From Candidatus Defluviibacterium haderslevense (GTDB lineage: Bacteria; Bacteroidota; Bacteroidia; Chitinophagales; Saprospiraceae), in the NCBI GenBank assembly GCA_016712225.1, contig JADJRL010000003.1, positions 4,973,501-5,037,500 on the forward strand: 64,000 nt of DNA, given 5' to 3'. The translations under genes were made by a program, and so were the position numbers. Shown here piece by piece: positions 1 to 9,236 of this stretch; positions within the stretch are counted from its first letter, which is position 1, and every line of letters starts with the position of its first letter. The notes beneath the pieces are model-generated. The model saw only the letters and a program-made list of their open reading frames with translations. It ran no database searches and was not told where the DNA came from.

Positions 1-78
1 AATCATAACGACAGAAGCTCCGACACCAATTACTAAATTTTTTGCGTACTTAAACCAATTTTGTTTGTAAATAGCCAT
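1..78 (-). CDS. gldL: GldL, T9SS inner-membrane motor component (N-terminus only, cut by window edge)
   Basis: Only the first 26 codons are inside the window; the gene runs off the left edge. The start ATG is the complement of 76-78 and the peptide begins MAIYKQNWFKYAKN, then enters a hydrophobic stretch with VIGVGASVVMI. The GxGASVV motif at the start of the first membrane helix is characteristic of GldL/PorL, the cytoplasmic-membrane protein that with GldM forms the proton-driven motor of type IX secretion and gliding. It lies 61 bases downstream of gldK on the same strand, the order expected of a gldKLMN operon, so gldM and gldN are predicted outside the window. Confidence 0.85.
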   Translation of the reverse strand, partial: MAIYKQNWFKYAKNLVIGVGASVVMI

Positions 79-139
79 TACGTTAAGTTTTACGAGTTAA
101 TTAGAATATTGTTTGTTAAAAAAATGAATTTTAAATTGT

Positions 140-1378
140 CTAGAAATCATTAATAGATCTTCCTAAGAATGTCAATACTGTCCTAAATCCAATATATGAT
201 TTAGACGTATCCTGAAATTCCCAATTACGAGTACCTGTTTGTAAATAGTAACCTATGTCTTTCCATGAACCACCTCTAAGTACTTTTCTCTTATATGCCT
301 CTGGATCTTCGGGTTTAGCATCATACTTAATATCAGGGTTCATATCGTGAACAAAACTATGTGCATTATCTTGATATGAAGATTCAGTCCATTCTGCAAC
401 ATTTCCAGACATATTAAATAGTCCATATTCATTTGGAAAATAGGCATCTGCTTTCACAGTATATTGTCCTCCGTCTTCCGGATAATTACCTCTTCCTGGT
501 TTGAAATTAGCCAACAAACAACCTTTGGCATTTCTTAAATAATATCCACCCCAAGGAAATGGTGCTAACTCGCGGCCACCTCTAGCTGCCCATTCCCATT
601 CACTTTCAGTTGGTAATCGATACTCCTCTGTATTAGGCTCATCTTCACCTTTAAATGCATTCCATAATGATGTTCTCCAATAACAGAATGCTCTGGCTTG
701 TTTCCAGTTAATTCCAACTACAGGATAATCATCAAAAGAAGGATGTGAAAAATAATTTCTAGTGAATGGTTCATTATATGAATAGGTGAAATCTCTAATC
801 CAACATAAGGTATCTGGATAAATGTTGGTTTTCTCCTTATGGATGATAGAGCTCCTTTTTATATCTCTAACATGAGCTGCAGTTTGCCAGTCTTTATACT
901 CCCATTCGTAGATAAACTTACGAGAGTCTAATTCTGCTACTCCTTTAAAAGCATCGGCTCCTTGGAAATTCATGTCCTTTAGGGCTTCATCTTCCCAATC
1001 AATCTCTTGTTCCCAATCGATTTTCTCGGTATTTCCATCTTCCCCTTCTACAAAATGACCTAAAGCAGCATGTGCCAATGAATCCTTTACCCAAAACACG
1101 AATTGACGATATTCATTATTCGTTATTTCGGTGTCGTCCATAAAAAATCCAGAAATGGAAATGGTTTTCGCAGTTTGCGTATGGGTATTAAAAAAATCCT
1201 GATCAGATTGACCTATGGTTAATGTACCGCTTGGTACATATACCATCCCATAAGGATTAACACTACCCCACTTCGGTCTATCGAGTACCCCGGTGAGTTG
1301 ACCGTCTTGCTGTCTTTTTCCACAGGAAAAAGTTATTAACGTCAGCAAGACCAAAAGAGACAGATTCAAATTCCTCAT
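140..1378 (-). CDS. gldK: GldK, T9SS outer-membrane ring lipoprotein (FGE-sulfatase fold)
   Basis: 412-aa lipoprotein. A short hydrophobic signal ends in TFSC with the lipid-attachment cysteine at residue 19. From about residue 45 (MVYVPSGTLTIG) to near the end it has the formylglycine-generating-enzyme/sulfatase-modifying fold: DDTEITNNEYRQF, YRLPTESEWEWAARGG, GNVAEWTES, LRGGSWKD and a terminal IGFRTV motif. In Bacteroidota this fold on a lipoprotein next to gldL marks GldK/PorK, which with GldN/PorN forms the large periplasmic ring of the type IX secretion system; no enzymatic role is implied. The gene precedes gldL and has a TAnnTTTG promoter 36 bases upstream of the ATG. GldJ is a related lipoprotein, but gldL next door favours GldK. 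Confidence 0.92.
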   Translation of the reverse strand: MRNLNLSLLVLLTLITFSCGKRQQDGQLTGVLDRPKWGSVNPYGMVYVPSGTLTIGQSDQDFFNTHTQTAKTISISGFFMDDTEITNNEYRQFVFWVKDSLAHAALGHFVEGEDGNTEKIDWEQEIDWEDEALKDMNFQGADAFKGVAELDSRKFIYEWEYKDWQTAAHVRDIKRSSIIHKEKTNIYPDTLCWIRDFTYSYNEPFTRNYFSHPSFDDYPVVGINWKQARAFCYWRTSLWNAFKGEDEPNTEEYRLPTESEWEWAARGGRELAPFPWGGYYLRNAKGCLLANFKPGRGNYPEDGGQYTVKADAYFPNEYGLFNMSGNVAEWTESSYQDNAHSFVHDMNPDIKYDAKPEDPEAYKRKVLRGGSWKDIGYYLQTGTRNWEFQDTSKSYIGFRTVLTFLGRSINDF

Positions 1379-1416
1379 TTGGTTGTGATTTTACCTACAT
1401 TGTCTAAAAAAGTGAG

Positions 1417-1424
1417 CAAATATA
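1417..1424 (-). promoter_or_regulatory. Bacteroidota -7 promoter element for gldK-gldL
   Basis: The minus strand reads TATATTTG (fits TAnnTTTG) followed by C. Counting the final G as -3 puts the transcription start near 1414, a leader of about 36 bases. No clear -33 TTG is seen at the usual spacing. Confidence 0.55.
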
Positions 1425-1598
1425 ATAACTCTTACAAATTACTCACATATAAAAAATTGTTTTTTTTAAAAAACCTTGATTTTAACGATCCAGATTTAAT
1501 GAAAAAACGTTTTAAAACACTTTATATTATCAATTTAAAAAATTATTTACTGTTTTAATATATAAAATAGCAATAATTTATAAATTATTAAATATCAA

Positions 1599-2573
1599 CT
1601 AATCAGACCACCTTGGATGATAAATTAAAGGGATCTTATATCGACTCATACTGCGATTCCATTGAACTCGCAATCCCATTTCCTGATTCAATCCAGAAAT
1701 TTGATTTTTTATTTTATTTAATGGTAATTCCACTCCATAAACCAACCAAATTTTTGAATTGAGCCTAAATCCTACCATTCCACCAACTCCATCTAGCGTG
1801 TTTTCATTAAAGCCACGCCACAAAATACTTCCAAAAATATTGCCATTAACTTGAATTTTTAATAATATTTCACTCTGAATCTGAACAAAATCAGAATTCA
1901 CAACAAGATGACTATAAAGTTCGTACTTACCTACTTTATATTCCTTATTTATTAAAAACTTCAAATTTTTATTTTTAGTATAAAATTGCGTTTTTTCTTT
2001 TGAAAAATAGATTAATGGCCATTCTAATTCTATACCGCTTTCAAACCAATGCGTCTGAAAATAAATGGCAGGATGCACATTGATGTTTTGGCCTGTTAAT
2101 CGGGCAAGATCTAAATGTGGATCATTGTGATCAATGATAGTTCCTTGGTAATTCCCATCCGGAGTTCGAATTGAATTATAATCTACATTTATGTATTGGT
2201 AACCTAAGCCTAAACCTCCGGCTATTAATATTTGATTCATTGGAAATACTTGACTATAAGATACTAAAGATCCTATATGATGCTCAAGCCCAATTCTTTG
2301 GTCTTCTAACTGTGCTCCCCATGCTCCACTCCATTCATTCAGTGGAGCACTAATACTAATGGAACTACCTCTCGGATGCCCAGGTAATCCACTCCACTGA
2401 TCTCGGTATATTCCACTGACTGTAACTTTGCCGTCTATTCCCCCAGTAGCTATATTTAATCGATATGGATGTATAAATCTTGTTAAGGATAACGGATATT
2501 GTTGACTAGTTCCTCGATGTCCCATCAAAAACAAGAAACCCACCAGAGCCAAACAGATTCTAATTTTTTTCAA
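1599..2573 (-). CDS. PorP/SprF-family type IX secretion membrane protein
   Basis: 324-aa exported protein with an N-terminal signal (hydrophobic LALVGFLFLM, then GTSQQYP). Early residues contain YRDQWSGLPGHPRG, which matches the PorP/SprF signature (YRxQW followed by a short loop and a beta strand), and the rest alternates short hydrophobic beta strands as in an outer-membrane beta-barrel. Family members interact with PorK/PorE or help export particular T9SS cargo such as SprB. The start is a TTG that lies inside the end of the upstream DUF255 gene (14-base overlap), implying translational coupling in the four-gene operon that starts at 5612. gldK follows downstream but with its own promoter. 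The family call is firm; the precise partner is not known. Confidence 0.82.
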   Translation of the reverse strand: MKKIRICLALVGFLFLMGHRGTSQQYPLSLTRFIHPYRLNIATGGIDGKVTVSGIYRDQWSGLPGHPRGSSISISAPLNEWSGAWGAQLEDQRIGLEHHIGSLVSYSQVFPMNQILIAGGLGLGYQYINVDYNSIRTPDGNYQGTIIDHNDPHLDLARLTGQNINVHPAIYFQTHWFESGIELEWPLIYFSKEKTQFYTKNKNLKFLINKEYKVGKYELYSHLVVNSDFVQIQSEILLKIQVNGNIFGSILWRGFNENTLDGVGGMVGFRLNSKIWLVYGVELPLNKIKNQISGLNQEMGLRVQWNRSMSRYKIPLIYHPRWSD

Positions 2574-4548
2574 AGTACAATTGATTGTATAGTTCTTTCA
2601 TTTCTGCGTGACTAGTCACCTTTGGATAACAAACGGAATCACTGCAATATTGTATTTCATCATTTTTTAAATTGGTATCCAAAATCAAAATTAAATCATT
2701 TATATACAATTTTTCAAAATATCTTATTACAGTTATTGGATCTTTAGCCTTTACTGTATTCCAACCTAGTTCCATTTTAAGCAACAAACTCAACCAAGAT
2801 GCATGTTGAAAGTACCCATTTTTTAATGGCTGGGTTACTTTATGAATCATGGACTTAGCATCATTTAAGTAGCTTTCATTAGATGTTATTAAATAAAGGA
2901 CCATCATTGACTCACAAATTACTGCATTAGGATTAGGTATGGCTGAATCTACGGAGTCAAATATTGGCTCCAAAGAGCCTGACTGTTCAATAGATGCTAA
3001 AGAATATAGAAAATGACCTTGTTTAAAGTATTTATTAAGATGATCAACTAGGTTTTCGGCACAGGTAATATAATGGTTGTCAAAACTAATCTGATAACAG
3101 GCTATAAATGCTTCTAGTAAATAGGCATAATCTTCTAAAAAGGCTGTACCCTCTTGTTTATTGTGGGTCAGGGTTCGTGCATATAAGGAGGTACCTGACT
3201 GAATAACATATAAATCTGTTATTGCGCGAATTCCATTTAATGCATTTTCGCGAAAGGCCTGAATGCCTGTATTTTTAAAGACTTGGCAATACGCCGTTAT
3301 CATTAAAGCATTCCATGCTAAAATTTGCTTAATATCCTTTAAAGGTGAAATACGCAAGTTCCTATTTTCAAGAAGTTTTTCAAGTTGAAATTTCAATTTT
3401 CCAAGGACTTGATTCGCATCTTTATTTAAATAAAAAAGATCTGTATTCAATGAAATGACAAATTCTCCTGAATGCTCAAAAGGGTTTAGGTTGAAGTATT
3501 TTAAAAACAAGTCACTATCCGCACCAATAATAGCTTTGATTTCATCCAACTTCCACACATAAAATGCCCCTTCCTTCCCTTCACTATCTGCATCTATTGC
3601 AGCTATAAATAAACCATTGTCTAATTTCATGTTGGATTCCCAAAAAGCTGTACTTTTTTCAATAAAATAAAGGTAAAAGCTATCTTTGGTTCTGTTATAA
3701 AGCTCACTTAAAGTTCGAAGTATTAGGGCTTGATCATAGGCCATTTTTTCAAAATGTGGTATCATCCATTGACGATCTACTGTGTAACGGCTAAACCCGC
3801 CTGCCAAGTGATCAAATATTCCACCCAGACACATCATTTGAACTGACTTATTTAGGTGTTCATTGGTCTCCTGATTAGGGTGATAATTATCATGGTTTAT
3901 CAGATAACGTAAAACTGTAGTATTTGGAAATTTCTGTCCAAATCCGAAACCTCCATATTCTTTATCCCAAAAAGATTTAATTTGTTGAAATGCTTCATTT
4001 ATTATTGTCGATTGTTCGAATAATGAAGAATCAGATAATATTGTTAAACGATATTGATTTCTTAATTCTTCTGCTAATTTATCAGCTGAGTTAACAATTT
4101 GATTCGTTTTATGAACAAAAGCTTGATGAACAGATACTAATATTTGAGACCATGATGGACGGCCGTACTTTGGCTCAGGAGGAAAGTATGTTCCTCCAAA
4201 AAAAGGTTTAAGATCCGGTGTTAAAAAGCAATGTAAGGGCCATCCCCCTGAAACACCCATTAGTTGGATGGCATCCATTAAATAATGATCAATGTCAGGT
4301 CGTTCCTCTCGATCAACCTTAATATTGATAAAATACTCATTCATGATGTTTGCCACTTCAATGTCTTCAAATGACTCATGTGCCATGACATGACACCAAT
4401 GGCATGTGGAATATCCTACACTAACCAAAATGGGCTTATTCCTTAGTTTAGCTTCTGCCAAAGCATCTAAGCCCCAAGACCACCAATGGACCGGATTATT
4501 TTCGTGTTGCTTTAGATAAGGACTTGAAGATAGGTTTAAGCGATTCAT
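2560..4548 (-). CDS. DUF255 / YyaL-type thioredoxin-fold protein with six-hairpin domain
   Basis: 662 aa, close to the family's usual length. The N-terminal ~160 residues form the DUF255 thioredoxin-like domain with GYSTCHWCHVM (Cys49-His-Trp-Cys52) and the following VDREERPDID and GGWPLHCFLTPD motifs. The remainder resembles an (alpha/alpha)6 glycosidase-like domain (GGIFDHLAGGFSRYTVD, PHFEKMAYDQA, AIDADSEG). Homologues include bacterial YyaL and human SPATA20; the biochemical function is unsettled, with both redox and N-acylglucosamine epimerase-like roles suggested. No signal peptide, so probably cytoplasmic. The start overlaps the end of the MBL gene upstream by four bases (ATGA-type), so the two are translationally coupled. 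Confidence 0.88.
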   Translation of the reverse strand: MNRLNLSSSPYLKQHENNPVHWWSWGLDALAEAKLRNKPILVSVGYSTCHWCHVMAHESFEDIEVANIMNEYFINIKVDREERPDIDHYLMDAIQLMGVSGGWPLHCFLTPDLKPFFGGTYFPPEPKYGRPSWSQILVSVHQAFVHKTNQIVNSADKLAEELRNQYRLTILSDSSLFEQSTIINEAFQQIKSFWDKEYGGFGFGQKFPNTTVLRYLINHDNYHPNQETNEHLNKSVQMMCLGGIFDHLAGGFSRYTVDRQWMIPHFEKMAYDQALILRTLSELYNRTKDSFYLYFIEKSTAFWESNMKLDNGLFIAAIDADSEGKEGAFYVWKLDEIKAIIGADSDLFLKYFNLNPFEHSGEFVISLNTDLFYLNKDANQVLGKLKFQLEKLLENRNLRISPLKDIKQILAWNALMITAYCQVFKNTGIQAFRENALNGIRAITDLYVIQSGTSLYARTLTHNKQEGTAFLEDYAYLLEAFIACYQISFDNHYITCAENLVDHLNKYFKQGHFLYSLASIEQSGSLEPIFDSVDSAIPNPNAVICESMMVLYLITSNESYLNDAKSMIHKVTQPLKNGYFQHASWLSLLLKMELGWNTVKAKDPITVIRYFEKLYINDLILILDTNLKNDEIQYCSDSVCYPKVTSHAEMKELYNQLYFEKN

Positions 4549-5309
4549 ATTTCAAGGGTTAGACCATCAAAAGCTATTGCTACATGTTCTGGTAATTGGG
4601 CACTTATTGCTGCATGAGTTCCCATTTGATGACTAAGGTGTATGATATACGCTTTTCTCGGTTGTATTAACTGAATCATATCCAGGCAATCTTTTAAATT
4701 AAAGTGTGTTGGATGTTTTGCTATCCGAAGCGCATTAATAACCAAACATTCCACACCCCTCATTGAGTCTATCACTTGTTCATCGATCAAACTAGCATCA
4801 GTAATATACACCAAATTTTTAATCTTGTAAGCAAGAATTGGTAAATGGCCATGCATAACCCTCAAGGGTAAAATGGGCAAATCATTAATTAAAAAAGTTT
4901 TATTGGGTTCTATTGTTTTTAAATCAACTTGAGGCAAACCATGATACCTGTGTTCAGAAAATATATAATGGAACCGGTTTTTGAGATCTTCCAATACATA
5001 TTGTTCTCCAAAAAAAGGAATGGTCCCATTTTGAATTCCATTATAAGGTCTAATATCATCAATTCCCGCAGTATGATCCACATGATTGTGTGTTAATAAT
5101 ATGGCCGAAATATCAGGAATGTGATGCGTTAGCATCTGCTGTCTAAAATCAGGGCCAATATCAATAACCAGGGAAACATTACTTTCCTGTATATGTATAG
5201 ACGTCCTAAGTCTTTTGTCCTTAAGATCCTTAGATAAACAAGTAGCACATGAACACATGATCATGGGCACACCTTGTGAGGTTCCGGTACCTAAAAAAAT
5301 GATTTTCAA
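4545..5309 (-). CDS. MBL-fold metallo-hydrolase, PhnP-like
   Basis: 254 aa. It begins KIIFLGTGTSQGVP and carries the metallo-beta-lactamase motif THNHVDH (His74, His76, Asp78, His79), a Cys-rich insertion CSCATC (Cys19, 21, 24) as in PhnP zinc sites, a later VMHGH motif and a C-terminal IHLSHQ. PhnP-type enzymes are cyclic phosphodiesterases (for example on 5-phosphoribosyl 1,2-cyclic phosphate), but the substrate here is not determined. The first codon is TTG: the conserved beta strand begins at residue 2, so no later start fits. It is 15 bases downstream of the 95-aa gene and overlaps the next gene, all in one operon with porP/sprF at the end. Confidence 0.85.
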   Translation of the reverse strand: MKIIFLGTGTSQGVPMIMCSCATCLSKDLKDKRLRTSIHIQESNVSLVIDIGPDFRQQMLTHHIPDISAILLTHNHVDHTAGIDDIRPYNGIQNGTIPFFGEQYVLEDLKNRFHYIFSEHRYHGLPQVDLKTIEPNKTFLINDLPILPLRVMHGHLPILAYKIKNLVYITDASLIDEQVIDSMRGVECLVINALRIAKHPTHFNLKDCLDMIQLIQPRKAYIIHLSHQMGTHAAISAQLPEHVAIAFDGLTLEI

Positions 5310-5324
5310 TAAGCAAATATACTT

Positions 5325-5612
5325 CTAAGAGACGGTTAATTTCTCCTCTTGGGGCCTTAGGTCTATAATTTTTTGGTAATTTTTTAATGCATCTTCATCG
5401 ATGACACTACTGTCTATGGGCAATATTGGGATGAGTTCAAATAAACAGTTCATTCTACCTTCAACATCAAAAAATTTATTGATTATGAGAATTTTACGGG
5501 CTTCAACCCGGCAATAACCGGATTGAAAATGTCCTTGTTCATATCTTACTTTGTAGCCAATTTGTTGACACAAATCCTCTAATTTTTTAAGATTGGTTCG
5601 AGTATATTTCAT
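5325..5612 (-). CDS. Conserved Bacteroidota hypothetical protein
   Basis: 95-aa soluble protein without signal or membrane segment. The N-terminal half is basic (KYTRTNLKKLEDLCQQIGYK, then VRYEQGHFQSGYC) and the middle contains VEARKILIINKFFDVEGR. I recognise it as a small protein conserved in Bacteroidota and often found next to MBL-fold genes, but know of no defined function. It is first gene of the operon continuing to the MBL hydrolase, the DUF255 protein and PorP/SprF, with a clear TAnnTTTG element 23 bases before the ATG. Confidence 0.75.
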   Translation of the reverse strand: MKYTRTNLKKLEDLCQQIGYKVRYEQGHFQSGYCRVEARKILIINKFFDVEGRMNCLFELIPILPIDSSVIDEDALKNYQKIIDLRPQEEKLTVS

Positions 5613-5637
5613 TCCAGGGTTGATTTGGTTGAAAGTC

Positions 5638-5645
5638 CAAAGTTA
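5638..5645 (-). promoter_or_regulatory. Bacteroidota -7 promoter element for the 5612-1599 operon
   Basis: The minus strand reads TAACTTTG followed by GAC. The predicted start is near 5635, about 23 bases before the ATG at 5612. It probably drives the hypothetical - MBL - DUF255 - PorP operon, since no other promoter is obvious in the overlapping genes. Confidence 0.55.
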
Positions 5646-5856
5646 TAACAATTCATCCATTAAATAAAAATAAATATGTTATAGCCGTAAAAATCCCAAC
5701 AGTAAAAATATAATTTCCCCCTAATGTAAATAAATTGTTGATAATATTATAAAATCAGGAAATTGTGTTTTCGGGCTATATTAGCTCATCGTCTAATAAA
5801 TTATTTAAGGATAGTTATAAGTTTAATAAAAATATCAGGATCATGGTTCAATCCCA

Positions 5857-6570
5857 TTACTTATCAAAAAACCGCATTTTAAAAACACCAGTCAAAGCTT
5901 CTCTGATAATGTAAATATTCATTTTAGATTTCCCCTTAATCCGGTCTGGAAAAATTATTGGTACCTCACATAATTTAAATCCTAATTTATGAGCAGCATA
6001 CTTCATTTCGATCTGGAATGCATAACCTACAAATTGGATGTCGTCCAATTGGATAGCTTCCAATACACGACGAGCATAACATACAAAACCCGCTGTAGGA
6101 TCTTTAACTTTCATTCCTGTTATCAACTGAACATAGATGGATGCAGATTTAGATAAAAACAATCTAAGAAATGGCCAATTGACAACACCACCTCCTTTAA
6201 CATATCTTGATCCAATAGCAACATCGGCCTCATTACTGAAGCATTTATCTCTTAATTCCAATAATTTAAGGGGAGGATGACTAAAATCGGCATCCATTTC
6301 TAATATATATTGGTATTGATGCTCTAAAGCCCATTTAAATCCTAGAATATAAGCGGTACCCAAACCAGATTTTTCCTTTCTAACAATTAAATGAATCCTG
6401 TTTTTAAATTCAATTTGCAGTGTCCGAACGGCATCTGCTGTGCCATCTGGCGAACCATCATCCATGACCAATACATCAAAATGTGGATCCAATGCCATTA
6501 CCGCTCTCAGAATATCTTCAATATTCTCAATTTCATTATAAGTAGGAATAATAACAATGGATGTAGCCAA
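5857..6570 (-). CDS. Polyprenol monophosphomannose synthase-like GT2 glycosyltransferase
   Basis: 237 aa, the length of single-domain Dpm1/Ppm1 enzymes without a membrane anchor. Motifs in order: VIIPTYNEIENI at the N-terminus, VMDDGSPDGTA (Asp37, Asp38), the metal-binding EMDADFSHPP (Asp93, Asp95), IGSRYVKGGGVVNWP, then VKDPTAGFVCY and GYAFQIEMKY. These define the GDP-mannose:polyprenyl-phosphate mannosyltransferase family, which supplies polyprenyl-P-mannose for envelope glycosylation. The start codon is TTG: a stop codon lies directly before it and the conserved first strand begins two codons later. A TACTTTTG promoter element sits 16-19 bases upstream. It stands alone, not in an obvious operon. 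Confidence 0.9.
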   Translation of the reverse strand: MATSIVIIPTYNEIENIEDILRAVMALDPHFDVLVMDDGSPDGTADAVRTLQIEFKNRIHLIVRKEKSGLGTAYILGFKWALEHQYQYILEMDADFSHPPLKLLELRDKCFSNEADVAIGSRYVKGGGVVNWPFLRLFLSKSASIYVQLITGMKVKDPTAGFVCYARRVLEAIQLDDIQFVGYAFQIEMKYAAHKLGFKLCEVPIIFPDRIKGKSKMNIYIIREALTGVFKMRFFDK

Positions 6571-6588
6571 TTAAATGTATTTCTAGTG

Positions 6589-6596
6589 CAAAAGTA
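6589..6596 (-). promoter_or_regulatory. Bacteroidota -7 promoter element for the GT2 gene
   Basis: The minus strand reads TACTTTTG followed by CAC. The predicted transcription start is near 6586, about 16 bases ahead of the TTG start codon, which supports that unusual start. Confidence 0.55.
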
Positions 6597-6640
6597 AGTT
6601 TAAAATTTATATATATATTATTTTTATATATTAATTCCCA

Positions 6641-9052
6641 TCAAATCTTATATTTAATGGGGTCATATTCTGTCATAATATTGTAAATACACGCCACTAC
6701 ATCTTCTGCATTAGGCTTGGTAAAATAATCTCCATCACTTCCATATGGGGGGCGATGAGCCGCAGATGAAATGGTTTTCGGTTTTGAGTCTAGATATTGA
6801 TAAGCTCCTTGTACTTCTAATATTTGTTGAAGAATATAACTCGAGGCGCCTCCAGGAACATCCTCATCCAGAACAACCAGTTTATTTGTTTTGCGTATAG
6901 AGGTTACAATCTGATGATCTGTGTCAAAAGGCAACAACGTCTGAACATCGATTAATTCCACATCAATATGATATCGCTCTAATAATTGAATTGCTTTTTG
7001 AGCTATTCGAACACAAGAACCGTAGGTAACCAAAGTAATGTCACTTCCTTGCTTCAATATTTCAATTTGACCTAATGGGATTGTAAAACTACCCAAATTT
7101 TCAGGCATCTTTTCTTTAAGTCTATAAGCATTCAAACACTCAATAACGATTCCAGGATCATCACCCTGCAATAAGGTTTGATACATTCCTGCTGCTTGAG
7201 TCATGTTCCTAGGGACACATAAATGAATTCCCCGAATGGAATGTAATAACATACCAATTGGAGAACCTGAATGCCAAATTCCTTCCAGTCGATGTCCTCG
7301 GGTTCTAATGATAACTGGAGCTTTTTGAATCCCATTGGAACGGTATCTTACAGTTGCTAAATCATCCATCAAAGGTGACAATGCGTAAACGATATAATCC
7401 AAATACTGAATTTCTGCTATTGGCCTTAGGCCTCTCATACTTAAACCAATAGCCTGTCCAACAATGGTCCATTCTCGAATTCCTGTATCAAAAATTCTTA
7501 ATTCTCCATATTTATCTTGTAAACCAGCAAAACCTTGATTGACATCACCAATTTTACCAACATCCTCTCCAAAACCTAATACTTCGGGACTCGTATTAAA
7601 AATATGATCAAAATATTGATTAAGAATCAAATAACCATTGACCTCTTCTGATGAATCTTGATAAATAGCTGGAAGATGTTTAACTTGGGTTGCTGATTGA
7701 TTGGTTTCGGACAACAAATGCCTATGGTATTTAACATCAGCATCTAGATATCTCTGTTTCAACCATTCTTTTAAAGGAGTTAATCTTGACCCCAACCCAG
7801 CATAGACATGGTCAAATACAAACTGCCTGGCCAACTCAATCATCTCAAAATTGGCAATATTCTTTATACTTTCTATATTGTTCTTTAGCTCATTTGCTTT
7901 TGGAAGATCAGATATGTCATTTAATATAGAAATTAATTCTTGTTTATGATTTAAAGTTTGTCCAATAAAATCGTTCCATGCCGTATTTTTCTCAGATTTG
8001 ACAAACTCTTTGGCCATTGATTTTAATTGTTCAATGATATCTTGTTCTATTAACTTTTTTTCAATAATCCATGATTCGAATACTTTAATACAATCATGGG
8101 TTTCTTCCCAAGCCATTCGCTCTTTACTCTTATAACGTTCATGGGATCCTGACGTAGAATGGCCTTGAGGTTGAGTGACTTCATTGATATGAAACAATGC
8201 TGGAATATGTTCTTCACGGACCATTTTAATTCCTTTGTGGAATGTATTGACCAAATTTGGATAATCCCAACCCTGCACCCGATGAATAGAAATACCTTCT
8301 TGGTTATTCGTTTTTTCAAAACCACTTAATGCTGATGAAATATTTTGTTTAACGGTTTGTAATTGAATAGGAACTGAGATGCCATAACCGTCATCCCACA
8401 CACAAACTGCCAAAGGTACTTGTTGAACAGCGGCAGCATTCATGGTCTCCCAAAACACGCCTTCTGATGTTGAAGCATCGCCGATAGTTACAAATGAAAC
8501 TTCATTCCCTTTGTTAGAAAATTGAGAAAAGTCTTTCCGTAATTGTTTGTTTTGTCTATAATGTTTCGAGGCCAAGGCAAGTCCCAATGCTCGTGCCATC
8601 TGTCCGCCTGTACTGGAAATGTCGGAGGAAACATTATAAGAATTAGTATGATTATTCCAATGTCCTTGGTCATCGATGAGTGGTGTTGCGAAATGTGCAT
8701 TCATCTGACGACCACCACTAAATGGATCATTTATTGTATCCGCATAAAGCTGGGCAAAATATTGTTTGATAGAACATAAATCAAGGGCCATCATGAAAGT
8801 TTGATCCCTATAATACCCGGATCTAAAATCACCTTTTTCAAAAGCTCTGGCCATAGCAACTTGGGGTAATTCTTTCCCATCGCCAAGAATACCAAATTTA
8901 GCTTTACCTGATAGTACTTCTTTCCTTCCTGTTAAAGAGACTTCTCTACTTACCAAACAAATCCAAAAATCCTTTAGAACTTCTTGTCTGTAACTTGAAT
9001 CATTACCTTTTATGGATGAAAGGATTTCTTGAATTAAAGCATAATTGGACAT
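6641..9052 (-). CDS. Fused E1 alpha/beta subunit of a branched-chain 2-oxoacid dehydrogenase
   Basis: 803 aa from the chosen ATG. The N-terminal half is the E1 alpha subunit: GRGQ-like FSGGRQMNAHF, then the thiamine-diphosphate site GDASTSEGVFWETMNAA and WDDGYGISVP. The C-terminal half (from about residue 460) is the E1 beta subunit: VLGFGEDVGKIGDVNQGFAGL, FDTGIREWTIVGQAIG, IIRTRGHRLEGIWHSG and VLDEDVPGGASS. Bacteroidota commonly encode this fusion; it decarboxylates branched-chain 2-oxoacids for iso-fatty acid synthesis and energy. The E2 and E3 genes are not in the window. An in-frame TTG at 9073 exists, but a TATTTTTG promoter element covers it, so the ATG at 9052 is preferred. Confidence 0.92.
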   Translation of the reverse strand: MSNYALIQEILSSIKGNDSSYRQEVLKDFWICLVSREVSLTGRKEVLSGKAKFGILGDGKELPQVAMARAFEKGDFRSGYYRDQTFMMALDLCSIKQYFAQLYADTINDPFSGGRQMNAHFATPLIDDQGHWNNHTNSYNVSSDISSTGGQMARALGLALASKHYRQNKQLRKDFSQFSNKGNEVSFVTIGDASTSEGVFWETMNAAAVQQVPLAVCVWDDGYGISVPIQLQTVKQNISSALSGFEKTNNQEGISIHRVQGWDYPNLVNTFHKGIKMVREEHIPALFHINEVTQPQGHSTSGSHERYKSKERMAWEETHDCIKVFESWIIEKKLIEQDIIEQLKSMAKEFVKSEKNTAWNDFIGQTLNHKQELISILNDISDLPKANELKNNIESIKNIANFEMIELARQFVFDHVYAGLGSRLTPLKEWLKQRYLDADVKYHRHLLSETNQSATQVKHLPAIYQDSSEEVNGYLILNQYFDHIFNTSPEVLGFGEDVGKIGDVNQGFAGLQDKYGELRIFDTGIREWTIVGQAIGLSMRGLRPIAEIQYLDYIVYALSPLMDDLATVRYRSNGIQKAPVIIRTRGHRLEGIWHSGSPIGMLLHSIRGIHLCVPRNMTQAAGMYQTLLQGDDPGIVIECLNAYRLKEKMPENLGSFTIPLGQIEILKQGSDITLVTYGSCVRIAQKAIQLLERYHIDVELIDVQTLLPFDTDHQIVTSIRKTNKLVVLDEDVPGGASSYILQQILEVQGAYQYLDSKPKTISSAAHRPPYGSDGDYFTKPNAEDVVACIYNIMTEYDPIKYKI

Positions 9053-9070
9053 ATTTCTAAGATTTCGATG

Positions 9071-9078
9071 CAAAAATA
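9071..9078 (-). promoter_or_regulatory. Bacteroidota -7 promoter element for the fused E1 gene
   Basis: The minus strand reads TATTTTTG followed by CAT. The predicted start near 9068 leaves a 16-base leader to the ATG at 9052 and rules out the upstream in-frame TTG at 9073. Confidence 0.5.
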
Positions 9079-9201
9079 ATCGATTGGAATCAAAGTTTTA
9101 TTTTAAAGGTCAAGATAAGCTATATTAAAAAATATTTATATTTAACACCAGTTTAACACACTTTTTTCAATTAAAAGGATCTAACAATCGTATTATGTTT
9201 A

Positions 9202-9209
9202 TACATTTG
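9202..9209 (+). promoter_or_regulatory. Bacteroidota -7 promoter element for the DUF1573 gene
   Basis: TACATTTG fits TAnnTTTG and lies about 25 bases before the ATG at 9237 when the start is counted from the final G as -3. No convincing -33 TTG. Confidence 0.5.
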
Positions 9210-9236
9210 TTTAAAATACTTAAAAAATAATTCTTG

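Noticed and set aside
5770..5856. tRNA-like sequence (GGGCTATATTAGCTCA and a later GGTTCAATCCC)
   Set aside because: The 5' and 3' acceptor arms do not pair and the anticodon region is not in order; not a tRNA, at most a very degenerate remnant.
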